Below, one piece after another: positions 10,834 to 21,728 of a DNA stretch of 64,000 nucleotides. The stretch's first letter is position 1. Each line of letters opens with the position of its first letter. This stretch comes from Coriaria nepalensis (Eukaryota; Streptophyta; Magnoliopsida; Cucurbitales; Coriariaceae), in the NCBI GenBank assembly GCA_027186245.1, contig CP114489.1:69501-133500 (forward strand). Reading direction: 5' to 3'. The notes under the pieces were generated by a model. It was not told the DNA's origin, ran no database searches, and saw nothing but the letters and a program-made list of their open reading frames with translations. Both the position numbers and the translations under genes were made by a program.

Positions 10834-11679
10834 TCACTTAACCATGACTAGCTGTTGCTGGGCTTCAATTCTGATTTCTTCCTTCATTCTTGAAATAAAC
10901 TCATCAAATTTCCTGTTTGACTCTTCTGTGCTCAGCATACCGTTTGTTTCTTCTCCGCCCATTTACTCATCTACATCTACTGCCACTTTTTCTTCATTAA
11001 GAAGACGAGCATCTTCCTCTTTCTCTTCATCTTCTGCTACAATGATTCTGGTGCTCTCTTCTTCTGTTGGAGTTAATTCGCTTTCTCTTCCTTCTTGTTT
11101 CTCTTCGAGAACTGGATTTTCAGTTTCTCCTATTGCTTCTTCTACAACCTGACACTCTGTTCCAATTCCATGTTCCACTGTTAGATCTGTGGGGGCCGTA
11201 GTGCTGTGTGCTGCAACTTGAAGCTCCGACAATGGTGGGTTAGGCTCAGAGCCGGCTCTCCCTCTAGGAGAGTTCGTGACCTAAGCTCCATATATTTTGG
11301 GAATTAAATAATTATAATATATATATAGATATAATTATTAAAATTTGAAAATATATTATAAATATCTCCAAAAAAAATGAAAAAGATTTAGAAAAAATAA
11401 AATAATTAATACATCTTGTTCATATATTTTATTACAAAAATATATTATATATATATAATTATTTTTATAAATATATTTTATATTAAAAAAATCTCAAATT
11501 TTAATTTGACCTAATATCCTAATTGAGCCGCCTTTATTTAGGGTCGGATCTGACATCATGGAGCCATCTTCATAAGCGTCGAAAGGAACACTATTTTGGC
11601 TAGCACCTGAAAGAGATGTCGCTATCAAACCCGAGTACTTGACAAGGAAAAACATGAGTGCATTACAAACGAGAAACAT
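10834..11679 (-). pseudogene. Remnant of a small single-membrane-span plant protein (DUF4408-like)
   Basis: The N-terminal piece (11679 leftwards) begins MFLVCNALMFFLVKYSGLIA, one hydrophobic segment. The middle piece (11232-10966) is acidic and Glu-rich. The end (10962-10834) reads NRKFDEFISRMKEEIRIEA and a short tail. This order (hydrophobic N-terminus, acidic linker, C-terminal basic-acidic helix beginning LSTEE) resembles a plant family I recall as DUF4408-like, function unknown. Two defects are visible: an AT-rich insertion at about 11240-11535 and an in-frame TAA at 10963-10965 between the acidic part and the C-terminal helix. If the insertion were a spliced intron, the TAA would still truncate the protein. 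Confidence 0.45.
11240..11535. mobile_element. Possible small AT-rich insertion splitting the gene remnant
   Basis: This stretch is almost pure A/T (long TATATA and AAATTT runs) and separates two coding-like halves. Its ends carry short GC-rich near-inverted motifs, GAGCCGGCTCTC on the right and TGAGCCGCC on the left, which recall hAT-type MITE termini. I could not find a clear target duplication, so it may be a MITE or a decayed intron. Confidence 0.35.
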
Positions 11680-13909
11680 TCAGTTCTTGTGTATGGCGTG
11701 TCTAAACAGGTGGACAGGGAATTTGGAGGAATAAGAGCTCAAGGAGTGAGGGAAAGAAATTCAAGAGAATTGAGCAAAGAAGAGGGAAAACAAAGAGACT
11801 GAGAATAACAGATTGGTTATCATTTTCAGTCTGTTAGAAGTTTTGAGCTTAGCCAAGCTGGTGGATCTGCTTTTGGGTTCAGTTTGATCCATACTAGGTA
11901 GTAGGTCTGGCTTGCTTGCTGCTTGGTAGAAACTTCTGTTTGAATTGGCCAGAATGAAGTTGTGTGTAGCATAGGACTATGGTATGGTGGAGTTTGAAGT
12001 TTGTAGATTCTGCAATGAGACAATGCCTACAGCCAGGAATGAGGCTGTCTTTAATAGAGAGAGATAGCAGATTCTTTTAGATTTAGTTGTGGATGGGTGG
12101 TTTTACAATATTACCCTTTTAATAGTGCACCTTGTCTGGTGTAGTCTAACGGGAAGCTAGGCATTATACTAATTGTCACCAACCGTTGTCCACGTGGCCC
12201 TTGAGGATTAGTGTTAGTGGGTGATGATCGCAGATTGGCATTTAGAGGCCCTAATTTCTATGCCGACTTGATTATCTTCAACTCCCCATTTGGTTTTAAT
12301 TTTATGATCAACATAAGTGAGATTCACTCCAATTCACTTGGGACCCATGTGATGACATTGACAGTGGGCACATCATGAGAGTTTGTGGATAAAAAAAACT
12401 CTGCTTTCTTTAATCAATTAAGTTATTTATTGAATGTTGATGATAAGCATAAGCAGTGGCACTGTTGAATCTCGCCCATGCATACATACACATTACTATT
12501 AGCTTAACCCATCTGAAACAAAAGCAAATGCATGTAGCGTTCTTAAGTCTTAAGGTTTTCTTTCAAGTGTGTCTCTGACGGTGACACCATTTTAGCCTTC
12601 CACGTCTCTAACTGAAAGAAGGAAGGAATATAATCGTATTCCATTCCAGTTTCCACCTCTCATAAGTTGATAATGATATTCCTGGAAAACTAGCAAGCAG
12701 TTGAAACCAAACGAGGGGAAGGAGGAAAAAGAAAGAAGAAGCAAATTTCTCTCTTTCATTGGGTTCCTCGCTATTAATTCATTCACAAATGTTTATTACT
12801 GGGCGCATCGCTGTGAATGCCAGAGCCAGCTTCACGTTAAACTTAGATTTATAGGTAGCTGTCCCATCACATAACAGAAATACGAATATTAGTAATATTA
12901 TACCGAATTTCGAGGGAGCTTTAGCTGGACAATCTTAGAGATTGAGACTGAGCGTCGTTAGTTTAAGATTATCAAAATAGAATGTTGATGGTAGATAATA
13001 TCTAATACTGAGATACGGAAAGTTTGAGGTATCATCAGTTCGGTCATCCATATTTTGATGAGGCGAAAAATCTCAAAAAGATATTAAAGTTGAGCTAGGT
13101 ATTTTCTCGATCGGCTCAGATGTTGACAATATGGCTGAACGAGTAGACAGGTGGAAAATAACTGATACTCGAGTGAATACATTGTCTTTAGTATGTCAAA
13201 TAAGGGGGTGATGTTGCGTATTGAGGTGCTCTGAAAGATGTCAGACTGGGGCGGTGCCTTACTGCCCAAGGATAAGTGAGTGGGAAGCAAATTATTGCTA
13301 TGTCAGACTGCAGAGCGCTGATACTTGTCATGGAACAGATAATAGAGCAATGAAGAAGCGACACGTGTAAAGCTATATGAAATCTCTCAATTTAAATCAT
13401 ATATAAAAACCAAATGTCTTGACATAAAAATATAATGTAAAATTAATTAATAAATAAATAAATTTCTTTAATATTCTCTATTTTTTCTTAAAAAAATCTA
13501 ACTAGAGCATCACAGCGAGATTAACCAACCACCACCCGACCTTTCATAACATAAGAAAGTCTCCATTAATAATAATATATGGCGCTTGTGTTTCGTTGCG
13601 TTTGGTTCGGTTCGGTTGGATAGCGAGCAAGATGTCGTCAATGTTAGGAAATAGGAATCGAAATTCACGGTTGAGTTTGTAGTAGAGAAAGTAGTACAAT
13701 CTTAAATTAATAAATATCCCCGATTTCATCGTCTTCGTACTACAAACAAACAAACAAACCAATCCTTGCTTCCTTTTTGTACCAAAATGACACCAAACCT
13801 TCCTTCCCACCTCTACTCTTTCCTAACTTAACTAATATACATATTTGTTCTGGCCACCTACGAGCTCCGGCTACCATTACCCAAGACACCCGCCGCCTAG
13901 CTGAGCTCC
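11680..13909. other. Intergenic, no convincing gene
   Basis: The open frames here are short, overlap each other and resemble nothing known. The right end (13500-13909) is the likely promoter and 5' UTR of the ZIP transporter gene. G-box-like CACGTG cores occur near 12190 and 13363. No RNA gene or repeat of note was seen. Confidence 0.5.
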
Positions 13910-15039
13910 TTGGGCATGCCTCGCTTTTTCCCTCTCTTCCTCTTCCTCTGCCTCTTCCTCCTCATCCCCACCTCTGCCCACGGCGGCCACGATGAGGATG
14001 CTGATAACGACCCCCCCTCCGCCGGAGATAATCCCAACCTCCGGTCAAAGGCTCTCATCCTTGTCAAAATCTGGTGCTTGCTCTTGATTTTTATCGGGAC
14101 ATTTGTGGCGGGAGTGTCGCCCTACTTCTTGAAATGGAACGAGGGGTTCCTGCTCCTGGGCACGCAGTTCGCAGGGGGCATCTTTCTGGGGACAGCTCTC
14201 ATGCATTTTCTGAGTGATGCCAACGAGACCTTTCGGGATTTGACGGAGAAGGAGTACCCTTTTGCCTTCATGCTGGCCTCTTTTGGCTATCTGATCACCA
14301 TGTCCGTTGACGTCCTCATTCATTATCTGCATGCCAAGCACAAGCACAACCTCGCTGACTCGCACTCTCCTCCCAGTGGAGGATGTAAGGGGGATGTCGT
14401 CCAGCTTGAACAAGGACAACAAGGTATATTACTTATATTCATGTGTGATTGGTTGCAAGTTTCTGTTTTCTTCCCTTAATTCTTTTTATCTAATCTAATC
14501 TAATCTGTCTTCATTATTGTATACAACTTACAGCGGTACTAGACGCAGGCAGAAAAAGCATCGCTTCAGTTGCTGATACACTTCTCTTGATCATTGCTCT
14601 GTGCTTCCACTCGGTCTTTGAGGGAATTGCAATTGGAGTTGCTGAGACTAAAGCCGACGCATGGAAAGCCCTCTGGACAATCTCACTTCACAAGGTATTT
14701 GCAGCCATAGCCATGGGTATTGCTCTCCTCCGTATGCTTCCAAACCGTCCCCTGCTCTCGTGCGCAGCCTATGCCTTTGCATTCGCCATCTCAAGCCCCA
14801 TCGGCGTGGCCATTGGAATCGTAATAGATGCCACCACTCAAGGTTCTGTAGCTGATTGGATATTTGCCATTTCTATGAGTCTAGCATGCGGCGTCTTTAT
14901 TTTTGTCACCATAAACCATCTCATATCTAAGGGCTACACCCCTCACAGGGATGTTTCTGTCGACAAACCTCATCTCAGGTTTTTGGCAGTTTTGTTAGGC
15001 GTAGGAGTTATCGCTGTTGTTATGATTTGGGATACTTGA
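13910..15039 (+). CDS. ZIP11: ZIP-family zinc/metal transporter (ZIP11/ZIP2 type)
   Basis: Two exons, 13910-14423 and 14534-15039, with GT..AG borders, give 339 residues. A signal-peptide-like start ([16 protein letters not shown]) precedes HGGHDED, then come about eight membrane spans. [20 protein letters not shown] is the ZIP span III region, a His-rich loop [12 protein letters not shown] lies between spans III and IV, and the second exon has the metal-binding [10 protein letters not shown] motif of span IV and [11 protein letters not shown] of span V. The C-terminus [10 protein letters not shown] is typical of the ZIP2/ZIP11 group. ZIP proteins move Zn2+ (also Mn2+ or Fe2+) into the cytoplasm. 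The first ATG used (13910) is followed by a second at 13916, and either works. ZIP11 is preferred over ZIP2 because of the neighbouring WSS1 gene. No defect is visible. Confidence 0.92.
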
Positions 15040-15326
15040 TCGATCACGTTCATCTCATCACGTTCGTTATAAAATGCTAGCTTGCCTTCGTATTCGCTGT
15101 AAATGCATGATATTATGAACTCAACATTGCAGCCATGCTTATTAATAATAAGCGGTTCAAAAAGAACACATAGATCACAGATGTTTGAAAATTCTCCTTC
15201 ATATATATGTAAAGGAAGACAATAACCAGAGAGGAACACTAGCACTGGCAAAAAGAAATGCCTTGGCTTCAGATACAACACCTGCTGCTTCTAACGAACT
15301 TGGAGCAAGCCGTGGTATTATTCAGT
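15040..15326. other. Short convergent gap between the ZIP and unknown genes
   Basis: This holds the 3' UTR of the ZIP gene (TTAATAATAAGC near 15140) and the downstream flank of the minus-strand gene. No coding or RNA feature is seen. Confidence 0.5.
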
Positions 15327-17659
15327 TTAACATTGTAAAAAATTCATCCAAGTCGATTTAGTACTAGAGTCTAGCAACTGAAGAACAACTTTTCTGTTAA
15401 ATTGAGGCCAGATGTCCGCATGAAAGGCCTTCTCGAGACAAACTGTGATGATAATAGGCCCTGCCAAATCCCCAATGGCACAGCCTGCAAAGCAAGGAAA
15501 AAATTATAGCAGCTGTCTCGTGCTAACTGTCCATCATCATAAACGCTCTCCTCTTCTCTCTAAGCTATAGTTCCTAGAAACCTTTTAGCGATAAATGGGT
15601 TTTATACTCACCAATCCACTGGCCGGAAGAAGGGCGAAAAAGGGTGGCACCGATACCAGCCCCTATTGAAGCGAATACTAGAGATGCACTACACTTGACA
15701 GTAACTCCAACAACCTTCTTTCCAAATATTTCAGTTCTTTCCATCTCGTCAATTGTGTCTCTGTTTTCCCTGAGGCTAACCATGATGCTGCTACTCCTAG
15801 AAAGTGTCGTGTCTTGACATGTAAACACAGGGGGCATGAAAGTGAGCAGAGTCGAAAGCTAAAGAAACCAATCACAAGGAGCAGAAAGAAAGAAACAGAG
15901 GCATTTAGCCTCTTAAAGTCATCCTGCAAACTTTGAAGAAATAAACAAAAATAGGCATCCCAATTCCGGCCTTGCGGGTTGCTGATTTAGGCACATCTGT
16001 AATGTAGATCACACCAATGAGCTGCTTGGTGCAACGTTACTTACTAATAACAAAGAACATAATCTACTGCTATAGTGCAATGTATAGAAGCTTGTTATAA
16101 TGCAATAAGATATTCATTAAATCAGTTCATCTCCATTTTTAAAAAAAATGTAAGCTATTATTCCTTATAACAGCCAAAAGCCATGTCTGATATATTGAAA
16201 GAATGAACCTTTGAGAAGCTTCCATGCCATACGTCATGGAACATAATGGACAGCAGCTCTTTCCAGAACCTGCCTGGTTGTCACAACAGTAGTCTGCAAT
16301 GGTATTCAAACATAATTCTGTTAAAGCCGAGTTCTATATCTTAGAGTAAAAATGATCTCATCAAGAAAGATTGCTTCTTTGTTTCCAATTATTAAAATAT
16401 AATATTTGATCCTGTTTGGAGGAGTTGCGAAAAGTAGTTTGAAAAGAAATTCTACAAAAATCAGCCAAAGGTTAACTTTACGCTTAAAACTCTTAATAAT
16501 GTTCCTTGAATTATTGATGCTCGGATTGACGTCCCAAGTTAGAATAGATCGGTGTAAGCAAGAAATGATTATCAAAGCACATATCCGTAACTGTAATTAT
16601 TTGCATTCACGAGTGTGTGTCATGCAGAAACAAATGCTAGTTCATAAATGCTCAATAAGGATTCTCCAGTTGAATCCTATCAACATTCCAATTCAACTTA
16701 AACAAGCATATCTTAGCTTAATATTCAACAAACATAGAACAGGCAAAAAAGATTGATACAGCTAACCTCCCAAATGACTTGTTTCACTGATTTCTTTAAG
16801 GGCACAACCAAGTCTACAGGCTGCTGTTCTTGAGCATCTTGCAAGAAGTCCTCATCGTCCCCTTCCATGTTTGATCGAGACTCCATAAGAGGCAAATAGT
16901 ACATTAGAAATGACCTTAAGGTCGTCATAGCAAATACTCTCCATTCAAAGACTGAGAATAAAGGCTTTAGCTCAATATTGTACTCCTTTGTACTGTATTT
17001 AAGAGACTCGTTCTGAAAAATTCTTTCTGATGCACTATGTATATTAGAAAGGTAATCCTCGGTTAACTCTGGACCAGCATCGCAATGAGCAACTCCTATT
17101 CCGAAATTACTGTGGCATGAGAGGCAGGGTAACATATAGTAATCAAGAGCATGTACTAGAGTACGAACACGATCAGACAATTATAATGGCAGTAATTAGC
17201 ATTCATTCAGAATTTCGCACAAGATTATAGGTAAGCTGAGTGCTAAAAAAATAGTTTGGTTAAAATGCATCCATGCATCTAACGATCATTGGCCTTCTTC
17301 ATATATATATAAATATATACATATACATATATATATACAACCGTCAAGAAAATGCAGCTGATTTAAAGGTGAATGGTATGCAAACCTGATATACCCAAAG
17401 ATGACGATGCAGCTAAAAAAATCATTGAGAAAATTTGAACCTGATTTAGCCAAGATATGTGCATAGATATGTTGTAGGGAAAGAGAAGAAGGTACCCAAA
17501 TAAAGCCCTAGAGGCAAAAGAGGTTCCAGCAACTACAGAGACAGCGGCAGCAGAAGCAGCTGCTGTGGCAGAGCATAATCCGTACGAGTGTAGGCTCTGT
17601 GTCGAATACAGAGATGACTTCTTCCTCATAAGATCCAGAACTAGAGCTATGCCCGCCAT
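15327..17659 (-). pseudogene. Conserved plant protein of unknown function, probably inactivated
   Basis: Exons inferred on the minus strand are 17659-17496 (MAGIALVLDLMRKKSSL...), 17109-16767 (VAHCDAGPELTEDYLSNIHS..., DLVVPLKKSVKQ), 16293-16209, 15996 to about 15910, about 15837-15612 (CSASLVFASIGAGIGATLF) and 15484-15327. I recall a plant family with this order, two or more hydrophobic segments and no known role. Phases fit at most borders. Two defects appear: TGA at 16236-16234 in exon 3 where the family reads on (HYV..RMAWKLLK), and a frame change in the fifth exon, where HFLGVAASWL and the following GKKVVGVTVKCSASL lie in different frames. The first two exons look intact, so decay is recent, or the reference has errors. 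It is divergently oriented to the WSS1 gene. Confidence 0.6.
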
Positions 17660-18225
17660 TGCTAGACCGAAGTAATTGCTTAACCCAGTTGAAAGAAACG
17701 AGCTTTCTCAAATCTGAACCATACCCGGCCAGATGATAAACAAGCACTCTCCTTTAATTGCCTCGTTATCCAGGGAATAAAGACGGATTCAATGAGTATG
17801 GTAGACTGAAGAGATTGGATTTTTTGGAAGAGATGGTAGAAGAAAGAGGAGAAGAGACGAGCTAGGGGGGGCTTGGGTCAGGGAATGTAAGAAACGGAGA
17901 GAGGGAAGAGGACCGGCCGTCGGTGGTGTTAGTTTTTAACCAATCAGAATGTTTTCTCGTATTACTAGAATCTAAAATTACAAAACTTACGTAAATCCGA
18001 ATCTCACTTAAAACGCAAGCACACAGTGCTAAACGACATACCTTTTTTCGGCTGCGGTTCAGAACCGCTTCAAAAAGCCATTACTAGAAAGATTTCAAAT
18101 TCCCATCGATTGCGAAAAAGAAGAGGTTATTCCATATTGTAGCTCTGTCTTCAAAAGCGCTAAAAATGGGTTCATTCCATATCGATCGATAATGCCGGCG
18201 GGGTTTTCCAGTTTGGTTTGCAGCG
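17660..18225. other. Shared upstream region between divergent genes
   Basis: Both neighbours are read outward, so this 566-bp stretch probably holds both promoters. It contains GA-rich DNA (17815-17915) close to the minus-strand gene and no open frame with family resemblance. A (TA)-rich microsatellite lies nearby inside the minus-strand gene's first intron (about 17300-17338). Confidence 0.5.
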
Positions 18226-19752
18226 ATGAATTCTGGGGAGCTTAACAAGGTTTGGGAAATCAAAGCCCTGAGAAGAAAGCCTGGAGAAGACACTGCCAAG
18301 AACATGCTGGAGAGGATCGCCAAACAAGTCCAACCCATTATGCGTGAACATAAATGGCGGGTCAAGCTTCTGTCTGAATTTTGCCCCAAAAACCCTGCTC
18401 TTCTGGGCTTAAATGTCGGACGGGGAATTGAAGTGAAGCTTAGGCTTCGAAGGCCCAACAAGGATTCCGATTTCTACCCATTTGATAAAGTCTTGGATAC
18501 AATGCTTCACGAGCTTTGCCATAATGCCCACGCTCCTCACAACGACAATTTCTACAAGCTCTGGGATCAACTTAGAAAGGTTCCATCTTTTTCCTTTTTC
18601 TTTCTTGCACCTCTAATGCTCAACAAATATATGTAAACACCTTCTAGGAAATTAAAATTTCATGCTTGAAAATCTGCTACCACTCTCTGCTTTATCAATT
18701 TCACTTACACGACCGATTGAGTTTAGGATAATATGCTACTTATCATGCAAACTTGATGGTCTCATTATTTCACAGGAATGCGAAGAGTTCATGGCCAAGG
18801 GAATAAGTGGCACTGGGCAGGGTTTTGATCTTCCGGGAAAGCATTTGGGCGGTTTCTCTCACCAACCGCCTCTTTCATCCCTCCGCAAATCTGCCCTTGC
18901 AGCTGCAGAAAATAGACTGCGTTTGGAATCTCTCCAGCCATCTGGGCCTAAACGTCTTGGTGGTGATAGCACTATCATGGTTGCACTTAGTCCTGTACAA
19001 GCTGCTGCAATGGCTGCGGAAAGGAGACTACAAGATGATATCTGGTGTGCTTCTTCAGCTGGAGATGCAGTGCTGCTTCATGTGGATGAAGAATGTTGCT
19101 CTGAGACAACAGAACTACCACATGCTGGGCAAACTGTTGTCAATTTGGCTAGCAATTCAAGTTCACATGGAATGGATGCGGCATTTCGAAAGAGAAGGCG
19201 TGACTCAGATGTTGGTTCCAGTTTTCAATCCTGCAGTGATCATTCAGCACCTAATTTTGTTGATTTATTTCGGGATGTTTCAGTCTCTAAGTCCACCATT
19301 GGCTTTGACACCAAATCCAGTAAAAGGACTTGTGTCCCGGTTGATACTCCAAATTCTCAGTCTTGCACAGAGGAAGGTGCTCTGTGGGAGTGTGGAACAT
19401 GCACTTTGTTGAATCCGGTATATCCTCATTTTGATTTCTTGGTTTTTTCCAAATCGATATCCATTATTTGAGTGTTCATATGCATTATAGCTTTTGTAAT
19501 TACACTTTACATGCAAGTGTTCTAAGTAGTTTGCCTGTCAATGGTTATGACCAACTGCAGCCGCTAGCTCCCATATGTGAGCTTTGTAGCACACTAAAGC
19601 CAAAAGATGATGAGACCAAGTACAAACACTGGTCCTGTAAATTTTGCACCTTAGAAAACAGTGTCCAGTTGGAGAAATGCTCAGCATGTAGTCGATGGAG
19701 ATACTCGCATGGCCCACCAGTGACAATTCAAGGGCCCAATCTCGATACATGA
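18226..19752 (+). CDS. WSS1A: WSS1-type DNA-protein crosslink protease (WLM domain, RanBP2 zinc fingers)
   Basis: Exons 18226-18579, 18776-19417 and 19561-19752 join in phase to 395 residues. The N-terminal WLM metallopeptidase domain carries the zinc site HELCHNAHAPHN at residues 95-106 (HExxH plus a third His). A basic RKRRRD segment follows in the middle. The C-terminus has two RanBP2-type zinc fingers, WECGTCTLLNP...CELC and WSCKFCTLENS..CSACSRW. WSS1/SPRTN-type proteases cut proteins covalently trapped on DNA in the nucleus, working with Cdc48 and SUMO. The Arabidopsis WSS1A protein has the same length and order. A large ORF in another frame (18807-19412) is a shadow. No defects are seen. 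Confidence 0.92.
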
Positions 19753-21728
19753 GAGGTACATCATACTTAGCCGAGACACTCATTCTAGTTAGCCTATTTA
19801 CTATTCCTTTTCTCTGTCGATGCTGTGGCCATCTTTTTTGTAGATGTTTCACTTGTTTGCCCAGTTGTCATCATTTCTCTTAATTCTAATGCTCATAAAC
19901 TAATCCCCTTCTCGCCCCGACATCTTTGTGTCTGTGTTGCAATGATTGAAATGAGGCCCTTATCTATGTTTAAACCATGAGCAGGTTAGATGGCCGAACA
20001 TCTGTCATGAACACGATTTCAAAGAGCGGGGGTTAATTTTGGGAATGGTATATGCAGCTTTAAGGACATTAAAATCAGTTGCAACTTGCAACCTGTGGAA
20101 TAGCGTTCAATCTTCTTTGCGGCTGTAGTGCAGCATTGGGGAAGGGGAGGGGTCCCTTCTGTTTTTGACAGTGCAGATTTTTTTACTGTCATGATAACAA
20201 AGAGGCAATGGCATCTTCTTTTACCTTCTAATGGGAACGAGTGAGTGAAAAAGGGAAGCTGATATACTAATCTACCATTAGGGGGCAACATGTAAGGATG
20301 CTATGATAGACAGCATTTTGTTTTGTACCAAGAAATCACATGCTTTGAGTCATGTATTTATTATCTATACATATCCAATTAATTTCATTGGATTTTGCGT
20401 CCCATGATTATGCAATCATTGTGCTGCCATGCGTGGGCCGCCTTAGGCCTCCCAACTCTCACTCTTCAATTTGTTTTGATTCATAACTATATTACATTAC
20501 ATTGAAAGAGGAGGTAATATATCAGATGGGATAGATGGTATATGTTCACGTCGCATTTAAATTTCATCACCATTATAAATATATATATACATTTTTTTTT
20601 ATGGGTCACGTAACCTTAGATACATATGCATAGTTGGAGAAGTGATCAAAGTTGCACAAAACAGCTCCTAATTAATCCTCTTTAAGTCAAATCTGAGGCT
20701 TTGTATAACGAAGATACAAAAGAAATGGTGGGTAGAAGTTAGAAGGACTGTCGTCCATGGGTCGCTAGTTATTATTATTTCTACTCATAAAGCCCATCAA
20801 GAAGGCCTTAACACATTGTTTACTCTTTCCTTCTCCTACGAGTCCCCCCTCCCTCTCCTTCAGGCCTGGCCTCACTCTCTCTTTCTCCCCTCACCTCACC
20901 TCACCTCACCTCACCTCACCTCTGCATGTAATGGAGAGCAACTCCCCCTACCCTTCCCACGTGCATGGCCGTTTTAGGGTGTTTTCCTTCTTCTCCTCCA
21001 TCTTCTCTTCTATCCCCCGCCCCTTTGCTCTCTCATCTACGCCCCCATAAACTGGGTCGGACCCTTCTCTTCTCACCCCTGTCTTGAGACCTACTCATAA
21101 GCACAATCAATCGGTCTTTTCTGCCACGGAAGCTTCTCCATCTCCTTCCTTTGTGCTCAAAATCCTCTCTTTCTAGATGTCCACTTGTTTTTCTCATGTA
21201 TTATATCTGGAAAATCAGTCAAAGCGGGACCTTTTGCCGCCTATTGAGGGTTCTTAGCCGAAAATCATCAATTATCTTGAATAAAGGCGTTCGATCTACC
21301 AGTCTAGCTCTAAGCTCAGCTTCTTTTGTAGATTCTGCTAACTTCATGAACTGAAAGTTACTTCTTTTGCGGAGTTCCTTCAATCCCCAAGTAGAATTTT
21401 GGTGGTGCTTAGGGTTTATCAGATTAGGGTAAATATTTATTTAAGCAGCGCTTCAATTTAGTTTTCCTAAATTTCAACTGGGGTTTTGTTCACGGTGGCA
21501 CCTGAAATTAGTTGGTATGTGATCTTTGGAGCATCTTAACCCATGTAATTAGGTTTCTGATTTAACCATTAGAATTTATATTCATAAGATTTTGTAGATT
21601 CCGGTCACGTTGTTGCAGACTCGCTTTCTGTGTTTATTCTGGCTTTTTGGGGCGGAGAAACCATGGTGCACCGAGTGGGTTTCTTGTAATATTTGTTACC
21701 TGCTCTGCTGCTGCTGCTCTCTGGAAAA
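19753..21728. other. 3' UTR, intergenic and long 5' leader
   Basis: 19753 to about 20350 is the downstream region of the WSS1 gene. 20860-21728 is CT-rich then AT-rich and probably contains the promoter and 5' UTR, maybe with an intron, of the BAH/Agenet gene. Short frames at 21151 and 21610 resemble nothing. A CTCAC pentamer repeat lies inside (20890-20922). Confidence 0.5.
20890..20922. repeat. CTCAC pentanucleotide microsatellite
   Basis: About six perfect head-to-tail units of CTCAC lie in the CT-rich presumed promoter or leader of the downstream BAH/Agenet gene. Length variation here could alter that leader. Confidence 0.9.

Noticed and set aside
10844..11152. A Ser/Phe-rich plus-strand frame
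   Set aside because: It is the antisense of the acidic Glu-rich segment of the broken DUF4408-like gene.
14045..14422. A 125-codon minus-strand frame
   Set aside because: It is antisense to ZIP exon 1 and has no family resemblance.
17300..17338. A TATATA run considered as a promoter
   Set aside because: It lies inside an intron of the unknown gene and is a plain microsatellite.
18807..19412. A 201-codon frame on the plus strand
   Set aside because: It is the +2 shadow of exon 2 of the WSS1 gene, which splices in phase in the other frame.
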